Of a stretch of 36,145 bases of DNA, positions 25,637 to 33,110 are shown one piece after another (position 1 is the first letter of the stretch; each line of letters opens with the position of its first letter). Below the pieces are notes generated by a model. The model saw only the letters and a program-made list of their open reading frames with translations. It was not told the DNA's origin and did not search any database. The stretch comes from Gemmatimonas sp. (GTDB lineage: Bacteria; Gemmatimonadota; Gemmatimonadetes; Gemmatimonadales; Gemmatimonadaceae): NCBI GenBank assembly GCA_013822285.1, contig PNKF01000005.1, forward strand, positions 1-36,145, in the 5' to 3' direction. A program made the position numbers and the translations under genes.

Positions 25637-27660
25637 GGGACGACGCTCGATTTCGGCTCGATGCGCACGATCCACAGGCCGTTGTTCATGTCGTTCACAT
25701 AGGCCAGTCCGTCGCGCACCACCACACCCCAGGTCATGGCCGTGTTGCGCGCACGTCCGTCCATGTCCGCCGTATTGAGATGGCCGATCTCGCGGCCCTG
25801 CGCGCGCAGGTCACCCTTCAGTTCGCCGGACACGTCGAACACGCGGAAGCCCGCGTTGTACGCGCCCATGTAGAGCGAGTCGCCGGCCACCCAGACATTG
25901 TGCACGCCGCCGAACTCCGGCTCATACCAGGCCACCGAGCGCGGCTTCTCGACGTCGCTCACGTCGATCACCTGCAGGCGCCCATATGCGCGGCCCGCCG
26001 CCGCATCCTTCGCGCCGCGCACGCCGCTCGACGGGAACACCTCGTCGGCGATGAACACGTAGTTGCGGTGCCGCCACGCCGTGTGCGTGCCGCGGATGAA
26101 GCCCGGGCCACCGCTGGCCTCGACGTCGCGATACAGCGCGTTGAGATCGTACTTGTACTGCGACACCATCACCGGATTGCTCGGCGTCCCACCCTTGATG
26201 CCATTGCCGACGTCGAGGATCACGAGGCCGTCGTTCCACCACGAGCCGTACAGCAAGCCGTCCTGCACGTCGATGTCGTGCAGCGTGCGGCCGGCGTCGG
26301 GTCGATTCTCCGTCTTCCACTGCGCGACTTCGCGCGGGTTGGCCGGGTCATCGATGTTGAGGACGTGCAGGGCACCCGTGCCGTCGTTCGTGAGGAACAC
26401 GTGCTGGCCGTGCCGCGGATCCTTATAGATGAAGCTCGAGTGCACGCCGGCCGTGACGCCCTGCGTGAACTCGCTGATCACCTTCGGGTGCCGCGGATCT
26501 TCGAGCGAGGCGAACACCACGCCATTGCGGCGGTCCGCCGCGCCTTCACGCGTGAAGACCAAGTACTTGCCGTCGGGCGTGGTCATCACGTCGTTCACGC
26601 GTCGCGTGTTCGCGACGATCGAATCCGTGACGACCGGCGCGGCGGGATTCGAGATGTCGATCGCATAGAGCACATCGCCGCCGCCGCCCGAGCCCAAGTA
26701 CGCCACTTGGCCGTTCGGATGCAGCCACACCTCTTCGGTGTTGAAGCGCGTGCGCGGCAGGCGCCCCACCACCGTCAGCGGGCGACGCACGCCACGCGCG
26801 GCCAACGTCACCACCGCATCGGCCGTGCGATTGCCCAGCGAGGCCGTCACCGTGTAGCTGCCTGGCTCGTAGCCGACGAAGCTGCCGTCCGCATCAAGCA
26901 TGCCCTGGCCCGGCGAGAAGCTCCACACCGGCGTCACGCCGGCGATCTCGCGGCCCTGTGCGTCGCGGGCGATGGCGCGAAAGCGCAGCACGTCGCCCGT
27001 GCGGCCGTCCGTCACCCCAGGCTCGACGCTGAGCGTCGCCACCTGCGTCGCAATCACTTGGATCTCGTGCGTGCGCTCGATCTCGCCGACCTTCGCGGTC
27101 AGGCGCGCGCGCCCAGTCGCGACCGCCGTCACGAGGCCCACTTCATTCACGGTCAACACGCGCGGGTTCGACGACGACCACTGCACGCGATCGTCGCGGC
27201 GATCGCCGCCGGCTGACATGACGTCGGCATTCAGGCGAATGCGCTGGCCGGGCACGAGACGCTCCGGGGCCGGCGTGATGACGATGCGCGCCGCCGGGCC
27301 CGGCACCATGCGGACCTCGAAGCGCTCGACCACGGGCTGCTCACCTTGGCGAATCGCCACCACCGCCGCGGGCATCACACCGGTCGAGCCCGCCGTGACC
27401 AAGCCCTGCGCGGAGAGCGAACCCTCGAAGTAGGCACCGGTCTGCGAGAAGCGGAACGTCACGCCATCGACGATGTTCCCCGCTTCGTCGCGCGCCTCGG
27501 CGCTCAATTGCAGCGTTTCGCCGGCGTTCACCACGCGACGCAGCGGCGTCACCACGACGCGCGCGATACGAGGCTTCGCGGCCGGAGTGGACGGCGCTGC
27601 CGACTGCTGCGCGGCGAGCGTGAACGGAAGGACCAACGTGGCAAGCAACAGAGCGCGCAT
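25633..27660 (-). CDS. Secreted LVIVD-repeat beta-propeller protein with N-terminal Ig-like (Big_2) domains
   Basis: The 675-residue protein has a Sec signal (MRALLLATLVLPFTLAAQQ). Tandem Ig-like domains come next (about 33-285): TPLRRVVNAGETLQLSAEARDEAGNIVDG, RVQWSSSNPRVLTVNEVGLVTAVATGRARLTAKVG and VWSFSPGQGMLDADGSFVGYEPGSYTVTAS. Then a beta-propeller runs to the end with LVIVD-type blades: VLYAIDISNPAAPVVTDSI, GLVILDVGNGIKGG, RLQVIDVSDVEKPRSVAWYEPE and FRVFDVSGELKGD. His residues recur (VHSSFIY, TLHDIDVQDG, GTHTAWRHRNYVFIADE, GGVHNVWVAG), perhaps for metal binding. Such proteins are periplasmic or surface-exposed with unknown roles. It starts at ATG 27660 and is coupled by GTGA to the next propeller gene. 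Confidence 0.85.
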   Translation of the reverse strand: MRALLLATLVLPFTLAAQQSAAPSTPAAKPRIARVVVTPLRRVVNAGETLQLSAEARDEAGNIVDGVTFRFSQTGAYFEGSLSAQGLVTAGSTGVMPAAVVAIRQGEQPVVERFEVRMVPGPAARIVITPAPERLVPGQRIRLNADVMSAGGDRRDDRVQWSSSNPRVLTVNEVGLVTAVATGRARLTAKVGEIERTHEIQVIATQVATLSVEPGVTDGRTGDVLRFRAIARDAQGREIAGVTPVWSFSPGQGMLDADGSFVGYEPGSYTVTASLGNRTADAVVTLAARGVRRPLTVVGRLPRTRFNTEEVWLHPNGQVAYLGSGGGGDVLYAIDISNPAAPVVTDSIVANTRRVNDVMTTPDGKYLVFTREGAADRRNGVVFASLEDPRHPKVISEFTQGVTAGVHSSFIYKDPRHGQHVFLTNDGTGALHVLNIDDPANPREVAQWKTENRPDAGRTLHDIDVQDGLLYGSWWNDGLVILDVGNGIKGGTPSNPVMVSQYKYDLNALYRDVEASGGPGFIRGTHTAWRHRNYVFIADEVFPSSGVRGAKDAAAGRAYGRLQVIDVSDVEKPRSVAWYEPEFGGVHNVWVAGDSLYMGAYNAGFRVFDVSGELKGDLRAQGREIGHLNTADMDGRARNTAMTWGVVVRDGLAYVNDMNNGLWIVRIEPKSSVVP

Positions 27661-27838
27661 CGGCTACCCAGGCGGAGGGAGTGGACTGCGGTCGGAACAG
27701 GCTGTGGGAATATACCGAGCAGCCGCGTACAGGTTTCCCTCGCAGCGTTGAAGAGGCCTGCCGGATGCCGGAACCCGTGGCAACAGCGCAGGATAGCTCA
27801 GGTGCAACACGGCGTTCTCTCTCCCTCCGGAGTCTCTC

Positions 27839-28039
27839 ATGTTCACGGTCAACGAAGGCACACTCGATCGCGCCCTGCGCGCCGTTGTCGGTGTTACGCT
27901 CATCACCTTGGTCTTCATCGGCCCCAAGACGCCTTGGGGCTGGCTCGGCCTCGTGCCGCTTGGCACCTCGCTCATGGGCTGGTGCCCGCTGTACACGCTG
28001 CTTGGCATCAATACCTGCGGCGTGAAGTCCGCGAAGTAG
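27839..28039 (+). CDS. DUF2892 (YgaP-like) small membrane protein
   Basis: This complete 66-residue protein has two membrane helices (ALRAVVGVTLITLVFIG and WGWLGLVPLGTSLMGWCPLYTLLGI). It carries the DUF2892 signature GWCPLYTLLGINTCG and an N-terminal MFTVNEGTLDRALRAVVG. In YgaP the same module anchors a rhodanese; stand-alone copies are common and uncharacterised. CTCCGGAG about 7 nt before the ATG is a good Shine-Dalgarno. It diverges from the LVIVD gene over a 178-bp gap in which GGTATATTCC (minus strand, about 27707-27716) is a weak -10 candidate. The gene ends at a textbook terminator. Confidence 0.88.
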   Translation: MFTVNEGTLDRALRAVVGVTLITLVFIGPKTPWGWLGLVPLGTSLMGWCPLYTLLGINTCGVKSAK

Positions 28040-28066
28040 CCGCTGCGGCTGCCGCGTCGGACAATG

Positions 28067-28101
28067 GTCGGGCCCGGGGGGACTCCCCGGGCCCGACTTT
28101 T
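28067..28101 (+). terminator. Rho-independent terminator of the DUF2892 gene
   Basis: A perfect 13-bp stem (GTCGGGCCCGGGG / CCCCGGGCCCGAC) with loop GGACT is followed directly by TTTT. It ends only 14 nt before the dipeptidase start codon. Confidence 0.92.
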
Positions 28102-28103
28102 CA

Positions 28104-28109
28104 TAGATT
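28104..28109 (+). promoter_or_regulatory. Candidate -10 box (TAGATT) for the dipeptidase gene
   Basis: TAGATT lies 6 nt before ATG 28116, immediately after the terminator T-tract. Any -35 would fall inside the terminator stem. Transcription would start at about the ATG, so the mRNA would be leaderless. No -35 consensus is visible. Confidence 0.35.
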
Positions 28110-28115
28110 GCAGCC

Positions 28116-29330
28116 ATGCGCACACATCTTCCGCTCCTCGCCCTCCTGGTTGCTGCCCCCACACTGGCCTGCGCGCAGGCCGGCGCGACGCGTCCTGCCG
28201 ACCCACATCTCGCGGTCGCCGAGCGTGTGCTGCGCGGCACGCCGCTGATCGACGGCCACAACGATCTGCCCTGGGCGATCCGCGAGTTCGCCGCGGCGCC
28301 GCGTGATGTGGAGCGCTACGACTTGCGCAGCCGCACGGTGGGCCACACCGACATCGCGCGCCTGCGCGCCGGACGCGTCGGCGGGCAGTTCTGGTCGGTG
28401 TACATCCCGGGCGAGGATGCCACGAAGGCAATGGGCTACGCGCGCGTGCAGTTGGAGCAGATCGACATCGCGCAGCGCGTGGTCGCCAAGTATCCCGACG
28501 TGCTCGAGGCCGTCACCACGGCGCAGGGCTTTCGCGACGCCTTCTCCCGCGGCCGCATCGGCTCCGTGATGGGCATGGAAGGCGGACACGCGATCGAGAA
28601 CTCGCTCGGCGCGCTCCGCGCCTACTACGCGATGGGCGCGCGCTACATGACGCTCACGCACAACGTGCATCTCGATTGGGCCGACGCGCACGTGCCGAAT
28701 CCCCGCCACGGCGGCCTCTCCGAGTTCGGCAAGGAAGTCGTGCGCGAGATGAATCGACTCGGCATGCTCGTCGATCTCTCGCACACCTCGCCGGCGACGA
28801 TGAGCGATGCACTGGACGTCAGTGCCGCGCCGGTCATCTGGTCGCACTCGAATGCCTTCGCAGTCGCGAACCACACCCGCAACGTGCCGGACTCGATCCT
28901 GCAGCGACTGCCGCGCAACGGCGGCGTGGTGATGGTGACCTTCGTGCCGGGCTTCGTGAGCCAGGCGCAGGTGGATTGGAACCGTACGCCAGCGGCAGAA
29001 CGGCGTGGGCCCGCGCCGGGCGCGACGCTGGCGCAGGTGGCGGACCACCTCGATCACATCAAGCGCGTGGCCGGCGCCGACCACGTGGGCATCGGCGGCG
29101 ACTTCGATGGCATCGACGATGTGGTGCGCGGGCTCGAGGATGTCTCGACGTATCCGGCGCTGTTCGCCGAGCTCTCACGTCGCGGCTGGACCGAGGCGGA
29201 GCTCCGCAAACTGGCCGGCGAGAACATCCTGCGTGCGATGTCGCAAGCCGAGCGCGTCGCGGCACGGCTCCAGCGGGAGCGCGCGCCGTCGACGGCGACT
29301 ATCGAGCAGCTCGACCGGAGAGCGCCGTAG
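28116..29330 (+). CDS. Membrane dipeptidase (M19, renal dipeptidase family), exported
   Basis: M19 enzymes are zinc dipeptidases with an amidohydrolase-type barrel. The 404-residue protein has a signal peptide (HLPLLALLVAAPTLACAQA). It keeps the metal ligands in order: PLIDGHNDLPWAI (H48, D50), GSVMGMEGGHAIE (bridging E155), VDLSHTSPATM (H223) and APVIWSHSNAFAV (H244), plus HVGIGGDFDGIDDV with the conserved Asp near D329. The C-terminus ELRKLAGENILRAMSQAE is also typical. It probably hydrolyses dipeptides, including D-residue-containing ones, in the periplasm. It is monocistronic, preceded by the DUF2892 terminator. Its 3' end overlaps the convergent MerR gene by 32 bp. Confidence 0.92.
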   Translation: MRTHLPLLALLVAAPTLACAQAGATRPADPHLAVAERVLRGTPLIDGHNDLPWAIREFAAAPRDVERYDLRSRTVGHTDIARLRAGRVGGQFWSVYIPGEDATKAMGYARVQLEQIDIAQRVVAKYPDVLEAVTTAQGFRDAFSRGRIGSVMGMEGGHAIENSLGALRAYYAMGARYMTLTHNVHLDWADAHVPNPRHGGLSEFGKEVVREMNRLGMLVDLSHTSPATMSDALDVSAAPVIWSHSNAFAVANHTRNVPDSILQRLPRNGGVVMVTFVPGFVSQAQVDWNRTPAAERRGPAPGATLAQVADHLDHIKRVAGADHVGIGGDFDGIDDVVRGLEDVSTYPALFAELSRRGWTEAELRKLAGENILRAMSQAERVAARLQRERAPSTATIEQLDRRAP

Positions 29331-30255
29331 CCGCGCGCTGGCGCAGCCACTGGCGCATGCCGACCAGCGACGAGAACTGCTGGGCGCCGATTTCGCGGAT
29401 GACGTCGCTGTAATGCTGCGCGCCGCTGCCGCCGATCACGAGCCCGATCTCGGGCGGCAACGCGGCGCGGAGCGCCCGCAGTTCGCCCGGGAGCTCGTCG
29501 TCGTCCGTCGGATACACCACAGAGAGTGCCAGCGCCGTGGCCTTGGCGAACTTCACGGCGCGCGCGAGCTCGTCGGCCGGCAGGTTGGGGCCGAGGTAGG
29601 CCACGCGCCAGCCGCTCGAGGCGGCCGTGGTCGCGGCGAGCATCGCACCGAGCTCGTGCATCTGCCGCGCCGGCGTACCGACGACCACCAACGGGGCGTG
29701 GGAATCAGCCACCGCCAAGTCCGACATCCACACCAGCACGCGACGGATCGTCGTCGTGGCCAGGTGTTCGTTCGCCGGACGCAGCAGGCCCTGGTGCCAG
29801 AGCGAACCGATCGTGAAGAGCAGGGGACCGATGACCTGGTCGAGGACTTCGTCGCTCGGCATGCGGAGCACGGCGGAGCGCAGCGTCTGCTCCAGGCGCT
29901 GCGCGTCAAACTCCTCGACGGCGATCAGCGCACTGGAGAGATACGACTCGATGGCCGGCTGGTCGGGACCCACGCCGACCCGCTGGCGCGACTGCCGCTC
30001 GTCGTCTTCGATGAGCTTCTGCAACTCTTGATTGGACAGCGGCACGAGCTGGCCGATCTGTCGACCGGCGCGCGAGGCACGCGCGAGCAGCGCGAGGCGC
30101 TCGATGTCGGCATCCGAATAGTGCCGTTGACCGCCCGGAGAACGCACGGGAGTGACCGCCTTGTAGCGACGTTCCCAGGCGCGGAGCACGTCCGGCGTCA
30201 GGCCGGTGCGCTGGGACACGATGCGAACGGGGTGGAGACCAGGCGTTGCGGGCAT
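29299..30255 (-). CDS. MerR-family regulator with a B12-binding domain, CarH-type photoreceptor signature
   Basis: The 318-residue protein has a MerR winged helix (VRIVSQRTGLTPDVLRAWERRYKAVTPVRSPGGQRHYSDADIERLALL), a helical cap domain (about 100-185) and a cobalamin Rossmann domain (about 188-300). The cap contains W153-x9-E163-H164 (LWHQGLLRPANEHLAT), the Wx9EH motif that packs over the adenosyl group in CarH. H200 in QMHELG, 36 residues on, sits where CarH His177 is the lower axial ligand; the usual E/D of ExHxxG is Q198 here. CarH represses carotenoid genes in the dark with AdoCbl as a tetramer and releases DNA in light. The target genes are unknown; the dyad in its own promoter suggests autorepression. 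Confidence 0.9.
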   Translation of the reverse strand: MPATPGLHPVRIVSQRTGLTPDVLRAWERRYKAVTPVRSPGGQRHYSDADIERLALLARASRAGRQIGQLVPLSNQELQKLIEDDERQSRQRVGVGPDQPAIESYLSSALIAVEEFDAQRLEQTLRSAVLRMPSDEVLDQVIGPLLFTIGSLWHQGLLRPANEHLATTTIRRVLVWMSDLAVADSHAPLVVVGTPARQMHELGAMLAATTAASSGWRVAYLGPNLPADELARAVKFAKATALALSVVYPTDDDELPGELRALRAALPPEIGLVIGGSGAQHYSDVIREIGAQQFSSLVGMRQWLRQRAATALSGRAAR

Positions 30256-30290
30256 AGTGGTATTCTATGGACAGATTTCTAGTCTGTCAA
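30256..30290 (-). promoter_or_regulatory. Near-consensus promoter with an internal dyad, leaderless start of the MerR-B12 gene
   Basis: On the minus strand TTGACA (30285-30290) and TAGAAT (30262-30267) are exactly 17 bp apart, and TAGAAT is 6 nt before the ATG. An inverted repeat GACAGA-N7-TCTGTC (30270-30288; TTGACAGA/TCTGTCCA if extended) fills the spacer and the -35. A protein bound there would block polymerase. Confidence 0.8.
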
Positions 30291-30300
30291 GGAAAATGTT

Positions 30301-30375
30301 GGCGATTCATTCGGTGTGTCCAACGAATGATGTATCCAGACCAGAACAAAAGGTTCCATCTCCGGACGAATCGCC
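30301..30375. other. AT-richer intergenic stretch with nested inverted repeats
   Basis: TCATTCG (30307-30313) pairs with CGAATGA (30324-30330) across 10 nt, and GGCGATT (30301-30307) pairs with AATCGCC (30369-30375). The stretch is clearly richer in A and T than its surroundings and codes for nothing recognisable. It may hold further operator sites or a small structured RNA. Confidence 0.35.
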
Positions 30376-30405
30376 AAACAGTTCCCAGCCCGCTGGAGCG
30401 GGGAC

Positions 30406-30834
30406 TTAGCCCGCGCGCTGCTTCTCGATGCGCGCCTGGAAGATGCCGAAGACGTACTTCCCGGCCTCCGTCTGCGTCGCGACCCACTCGGCGTTCTTGA
30501 ACGAGCGCGGGTTGATCTCGCGGATGCGGTCGAGCCACGGCCACACCTTGGCCAGCAAGAGCATGCCTTCGCCATTGCTCTCCATCGCGAGGTCGGCATT
30601 CAGGGTGCCGTGCTTGATCAAGCCGTAGACCATCTCCCAATAGGTGTTGACCTGCCGATAGGCCCGGTTGAGCGGATGGTCCATCTTGGCGATCGCGGCC
30701 ACGTCCTCGAAGGTCTTGGGCATGAACTGGCCATTGATCGCGTCGCGGGACTCCCGCATGACGGGTTCGCGACGGAGCTCGTACAGCTTGAGGACGATCT
30801 CGGCGTCGTGGTGATCGGGGGCGTTGGCGGGCAT
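30406..30834 (-). CDS. Conserved hypothetical, small helical protein (possibly DUF4760-like)
   Basis: The track ORF runs to 32262, but everything upstream of ATG 30834 is antisense to the DUF2911/TPR genes. The 142-residue protein MPANAPDHHDAEIVLKLYELRREPVMRESRDAINGQFMPK is mostly helical and acidic-basic mixed, with no signal peptide or membrane span. AIAKMDHPLNRAYRQVNTYWEMVYGLIKHGTLNADL followed by ...GEGMLLLAKVWPWLDRIREINPRSF resembles DUF4760-type proteins (a helix, then a WPxxxxxRE stretch), but the assignment is from memory. Function is unknown. Its 3' end faces the MerR-B12 promoter on the same strand, 150 bp away. Confidence 0.7.
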   Translation of the reverse strand: MPANAPDHHDAEIVLKLYELRREPVMRESRDAINGQFMPKTFEDVAAIAKMDHPLNRAYRQVNTYWEMVYGLIKHGTLNADLAMESNGEGMLLLAKVWPWLDRIREINPRSFKNAEWVATQTEAGKYVFGIFQARIEKQRAG

Positions 30835-30966
30835 TGGACTCGTGACGACGGGTGAGGAACTGGCCGGCGGCGGCGAAGCCGCTGGTGGAGGATTCGGGGT
30901 GCGGAGAGGTATCTTAACGCCATCGGGCCCGCAGGGGTCTGTGGTCCAACTGTTTCCCTCTTCCAT

Positions 30967-31563
30967 ATGAGAGTCATGCGTCCCATCGCCTTGATCGCCC
31001 TCGCCGTCCTCACGGCTGCGCCGCTCGCCGCCCAGCAGGCTGCCCCGGCCGCCCCGTCTGGCGCGCTCCGCGCGCCGCTGAGCACGCGCGTCGTCTTCAC
31101 CATGCCGCTGGCCCCGGCCCGCGTGCAGGGCCAGCCGGCCCCCACGCCGAAGAACGTGAGCATCGAGTACGGCCAGCCGCATGCCCGCGGTCGCAATGTG
31201 CCGACCGAGCTCAACACGGATGGCACGGTGTGGCGCACGGGCGCGAACAGCTCCACGACCCTGCGCACCGAGACGGCGCTGGTGATCGGCGGTGCGGATG
31301 TGCCCGCGGGCAACTACTCGCTCTACACGATTCGCCAGAACGGGCAGTACTTCCTCATCATCAACAACAACACCGGCCAGTGGGGCACCGAATACGATGC
31401 CACCAAGGATCTGGTGCGTGTCCCGCTGCGCTCGCGTCAGCGCAGCGAAGCGCAGGAGTCGTTGCAGATCGTGATGGTGCCGGCGGACAACCAGTCGGCC
31501 CGCGGCGTGCTCACGATCTCGTGGGGCCGCCTCGAGCTCTCGGCGGATTGGTCCGCCAAGTGA
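30967..31563 (+). CDS. Secreted DUF2911 protein
   Basis: The 198-residue protein has a Sec signal (RPIALIALAVLTAAPLAAQQ). The second Met (30976) is an equally good start. The domain SIEYGQPHARGRNVPTELNTDGTVWRTGANSSTTLRTETALVIGGADVPAGNYSLYTIRQNGQYFLIINNNTGQWGTEYD is the full DUF2911 signature, with the conserved WRTGAN and PAGNYSLYTI blocks and the C-terminal ISWGRLELS. Such proteins are periplasmic or secreted with unknown role and are abundant in Bacteroidota and Gemmatimonadota. It overlaps the next gene by GTGA, so the two are co-translated. Confidence 0.9.
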   Translation: MRVMRPIALIALAVLTAAPLAAQQAAPAAPSGALRAPLSTRVVFTMPLAPARVQGQPAPTPKNVSIEYGQPHARGRNVPTELNTDGTVWRTGANSSTTLRTETALVIGGADVPAGNYSLYTIRQNGQYFLIINNNTGQWGTEYDATKDLVRVPLRSRQRSEAQESLQIVMVPADNQSARGVLTISWGRLELSADWSAK

Positions 31564-33110
31564 AGTCCGTCGTCGCGGCGCTCCTCGCCACCGTCTTGGT
31601 GACGGGGGGCGCCGCGGCGCAGCAGCAGGTGTTGCCGGCGACGCGCGAAGCGCTTGCCGCACGCGTCGCGCAGGGTGACTCGGCCTGGGCGCGCGAGGAT
31701 CATCCCGCCGCGCGCGCGGCCTATGATGCCGTCGTGCGCACCGACTCGAGCTTCTCGAGCCGCGCCGTGTTTCGGCTCGGGTTGCTGCACGCCTGGGAAA
31801 ATCGCTTTGACCCAGCGCTCGCGGCACTGCGGCTCTACGTGCGGCTCGAACCCTCCGATCTCGAAGGTCGCGTCGCGCTTGCCCGCACCTATGCCTGGGC
31901 CTCGCGCTACGGGACCGCGCTCGCGCAGTACGACAGCGTGCTCGCGCGCGATGCCGCGTACCGTGACGCCATCGTCGGCAAGGCGCAGACGCTGGCCTGG
32001 AGTGACCGTCTGCCAGAAGCGGAGGCGCAGCTCGAAGCATGGTTGGCCCGTCGCGCCGATGACGCCGAGGCGTGGACGCTGCTTGGGCAGTTCCGACGCT
32101 GGCGTGGCGATGCACGCGCCGCTGAGGTCGCGTTGGATCGCGCACTCGCCCTGCGTCCCGGCGACGCCTCGGCGTTGGAGCAGATGGCGTGGGTGCGCGT
32201 CGAGCGTCGCCCAGCAGTGTCCTGGTCGCTGGTGGGCGCGAAGGATTCCGAGGACAACACACTCTGGCACCGCGAGTTCGGCGTTGAAGCCGCTGCGCTC
32301 GGCAACAGTCGCGTCGGCGCCGCGTTCCGCCTGCGCGAAGCCAGCGTCACGGACCTCGATGCGGCGACCATGCCCGGTGCGCTGCTCTACATCGTGGGGC
32401 GCCCGGCGGGCCGCGGCGTGACGACACGCGCCGAGTTGGGCATGGTGCAGTTTCCGGACGGCATGACCAGCGCCCAGAGTCGCTGGCGTGGCGCGCTGCG
32501 GATGAGCGGCAGCCCGATGCGCGGCCTGCGGCTCTCTGGCGGTGGATCGCGTGAGCCCTTCGATGAGGTGCTCTCGACCGCGCGGCGAGCGATGATGTTC
32601 ACGGTCTTCGACCTCGACGCCGCCTACGCGCTCACGCCGCGCCTGCAGCTGGGGCTCGCGGGCAGCGCCGGGGTCGTCGATGGGTACGGGATCGGACTCG
32701 ACGCCTCGCGGACCACCGTGAACGGCGCCCTGCGCTTCACGCCGAAGCGCGGCACGCAGCTGTCGCTCTCGCATCGCGAAGTCTCGTGGGAGGCGCCGCA
32801 GTTCGGGGTCTTCTTCTCGCCGCAGCGCTGGGCGACGACGGAAGTCGCGGTGTCGTCGGAGCGGACCGCGGAACTTGGCGTAGTCCTCGCGGGCGACCTC
32901 GGGCTCGCCAGCCAACTCGTGGGCTTCGAGTCGTCGCCGTTGGACCACGCCATCGTGCCGCGCGCGACGATGCGCGTCGGCTATCGCCTGGCACCGGGCC
33001 GAGAGATTCTCCTCGGGCTCGTGTATGCGAACGTGGCCGGTGCCGGTGCCATCACGGCCAGCGATTATCGCTACGGCGCCGCGACCCTCGGCGGGCGCTG
33101 GACCTTCTAG
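31560..33110 (+). CDS. TPR plus YaiO-type outer-membrane beta-barrel protein
   Basis: The GTG 31560 start overlaps the DUF2911 stop; the track ORF before it is a shadow of that gene. The 516-residue product has a signal peptide (KSVVAALLATVLVTGGAAAQQ). Tetratricopeptide-like repeats follow over about 40-215: LAARVAQGDSAWAREDHPAARAAYDAVVRTD, VALARTYAWASRYGTALAQYDSVLARD, AWTLLGQFRRWRGDARAAEVALDRALALRP. The rest is alternating amphipathic strands ending GGRWTF, the terminal Phe of an outer-membrane barrel. This TPR-barrel order matches YaiO-family proteins, often near exopolysaccharide or glycan genes. It converges on a glycoside-hydrolase-like gene; the two stop codons share CTAG. The function is unproven. 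Confidence 0.78.
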   Translation: MKSVVAALLATVLVTGGAAAQQQVLPATREALAARVAQGDSAWAREDHPAARAAYDAVVRTDSSFSSRAVFRLGLLHAWENRFDPALAALRLYVRLEPSDLEGRVALARTYAWASRYGTALAQYDSVLARDAAYRDAIVGKAQTLAWSDRLPEAEAQLEAWLARRADDAEAWTLLGQFRRWRGDARAAEVALDRALALRPGDASALEQMAWVRVERRPAVSWSLVGAKDSEDNTLWHREFGVEAAALGNSRVGAAFRLREASVTDLDAATMPGALLYIVGRPAGRGVTTRAELGMVQFPDGMTSAQSRWRGALRMSGSPMRGLRLSGGGSREPFDEVLSTARRAMMFTVFDLDAAYALTPRLQLGLAGSAGVVDGYGIGLDASRTTVNGALRFTPKRGTQLSLSHREVSWEAPQFGVFFSPQRWATTEVAVSSERTAELGVVLAGDLGLASQLVGFESSPLDHAIVPRATMRVGYRLAPGREILLGLVYANVAGAGAITASDYRYGAATLGGRWTF

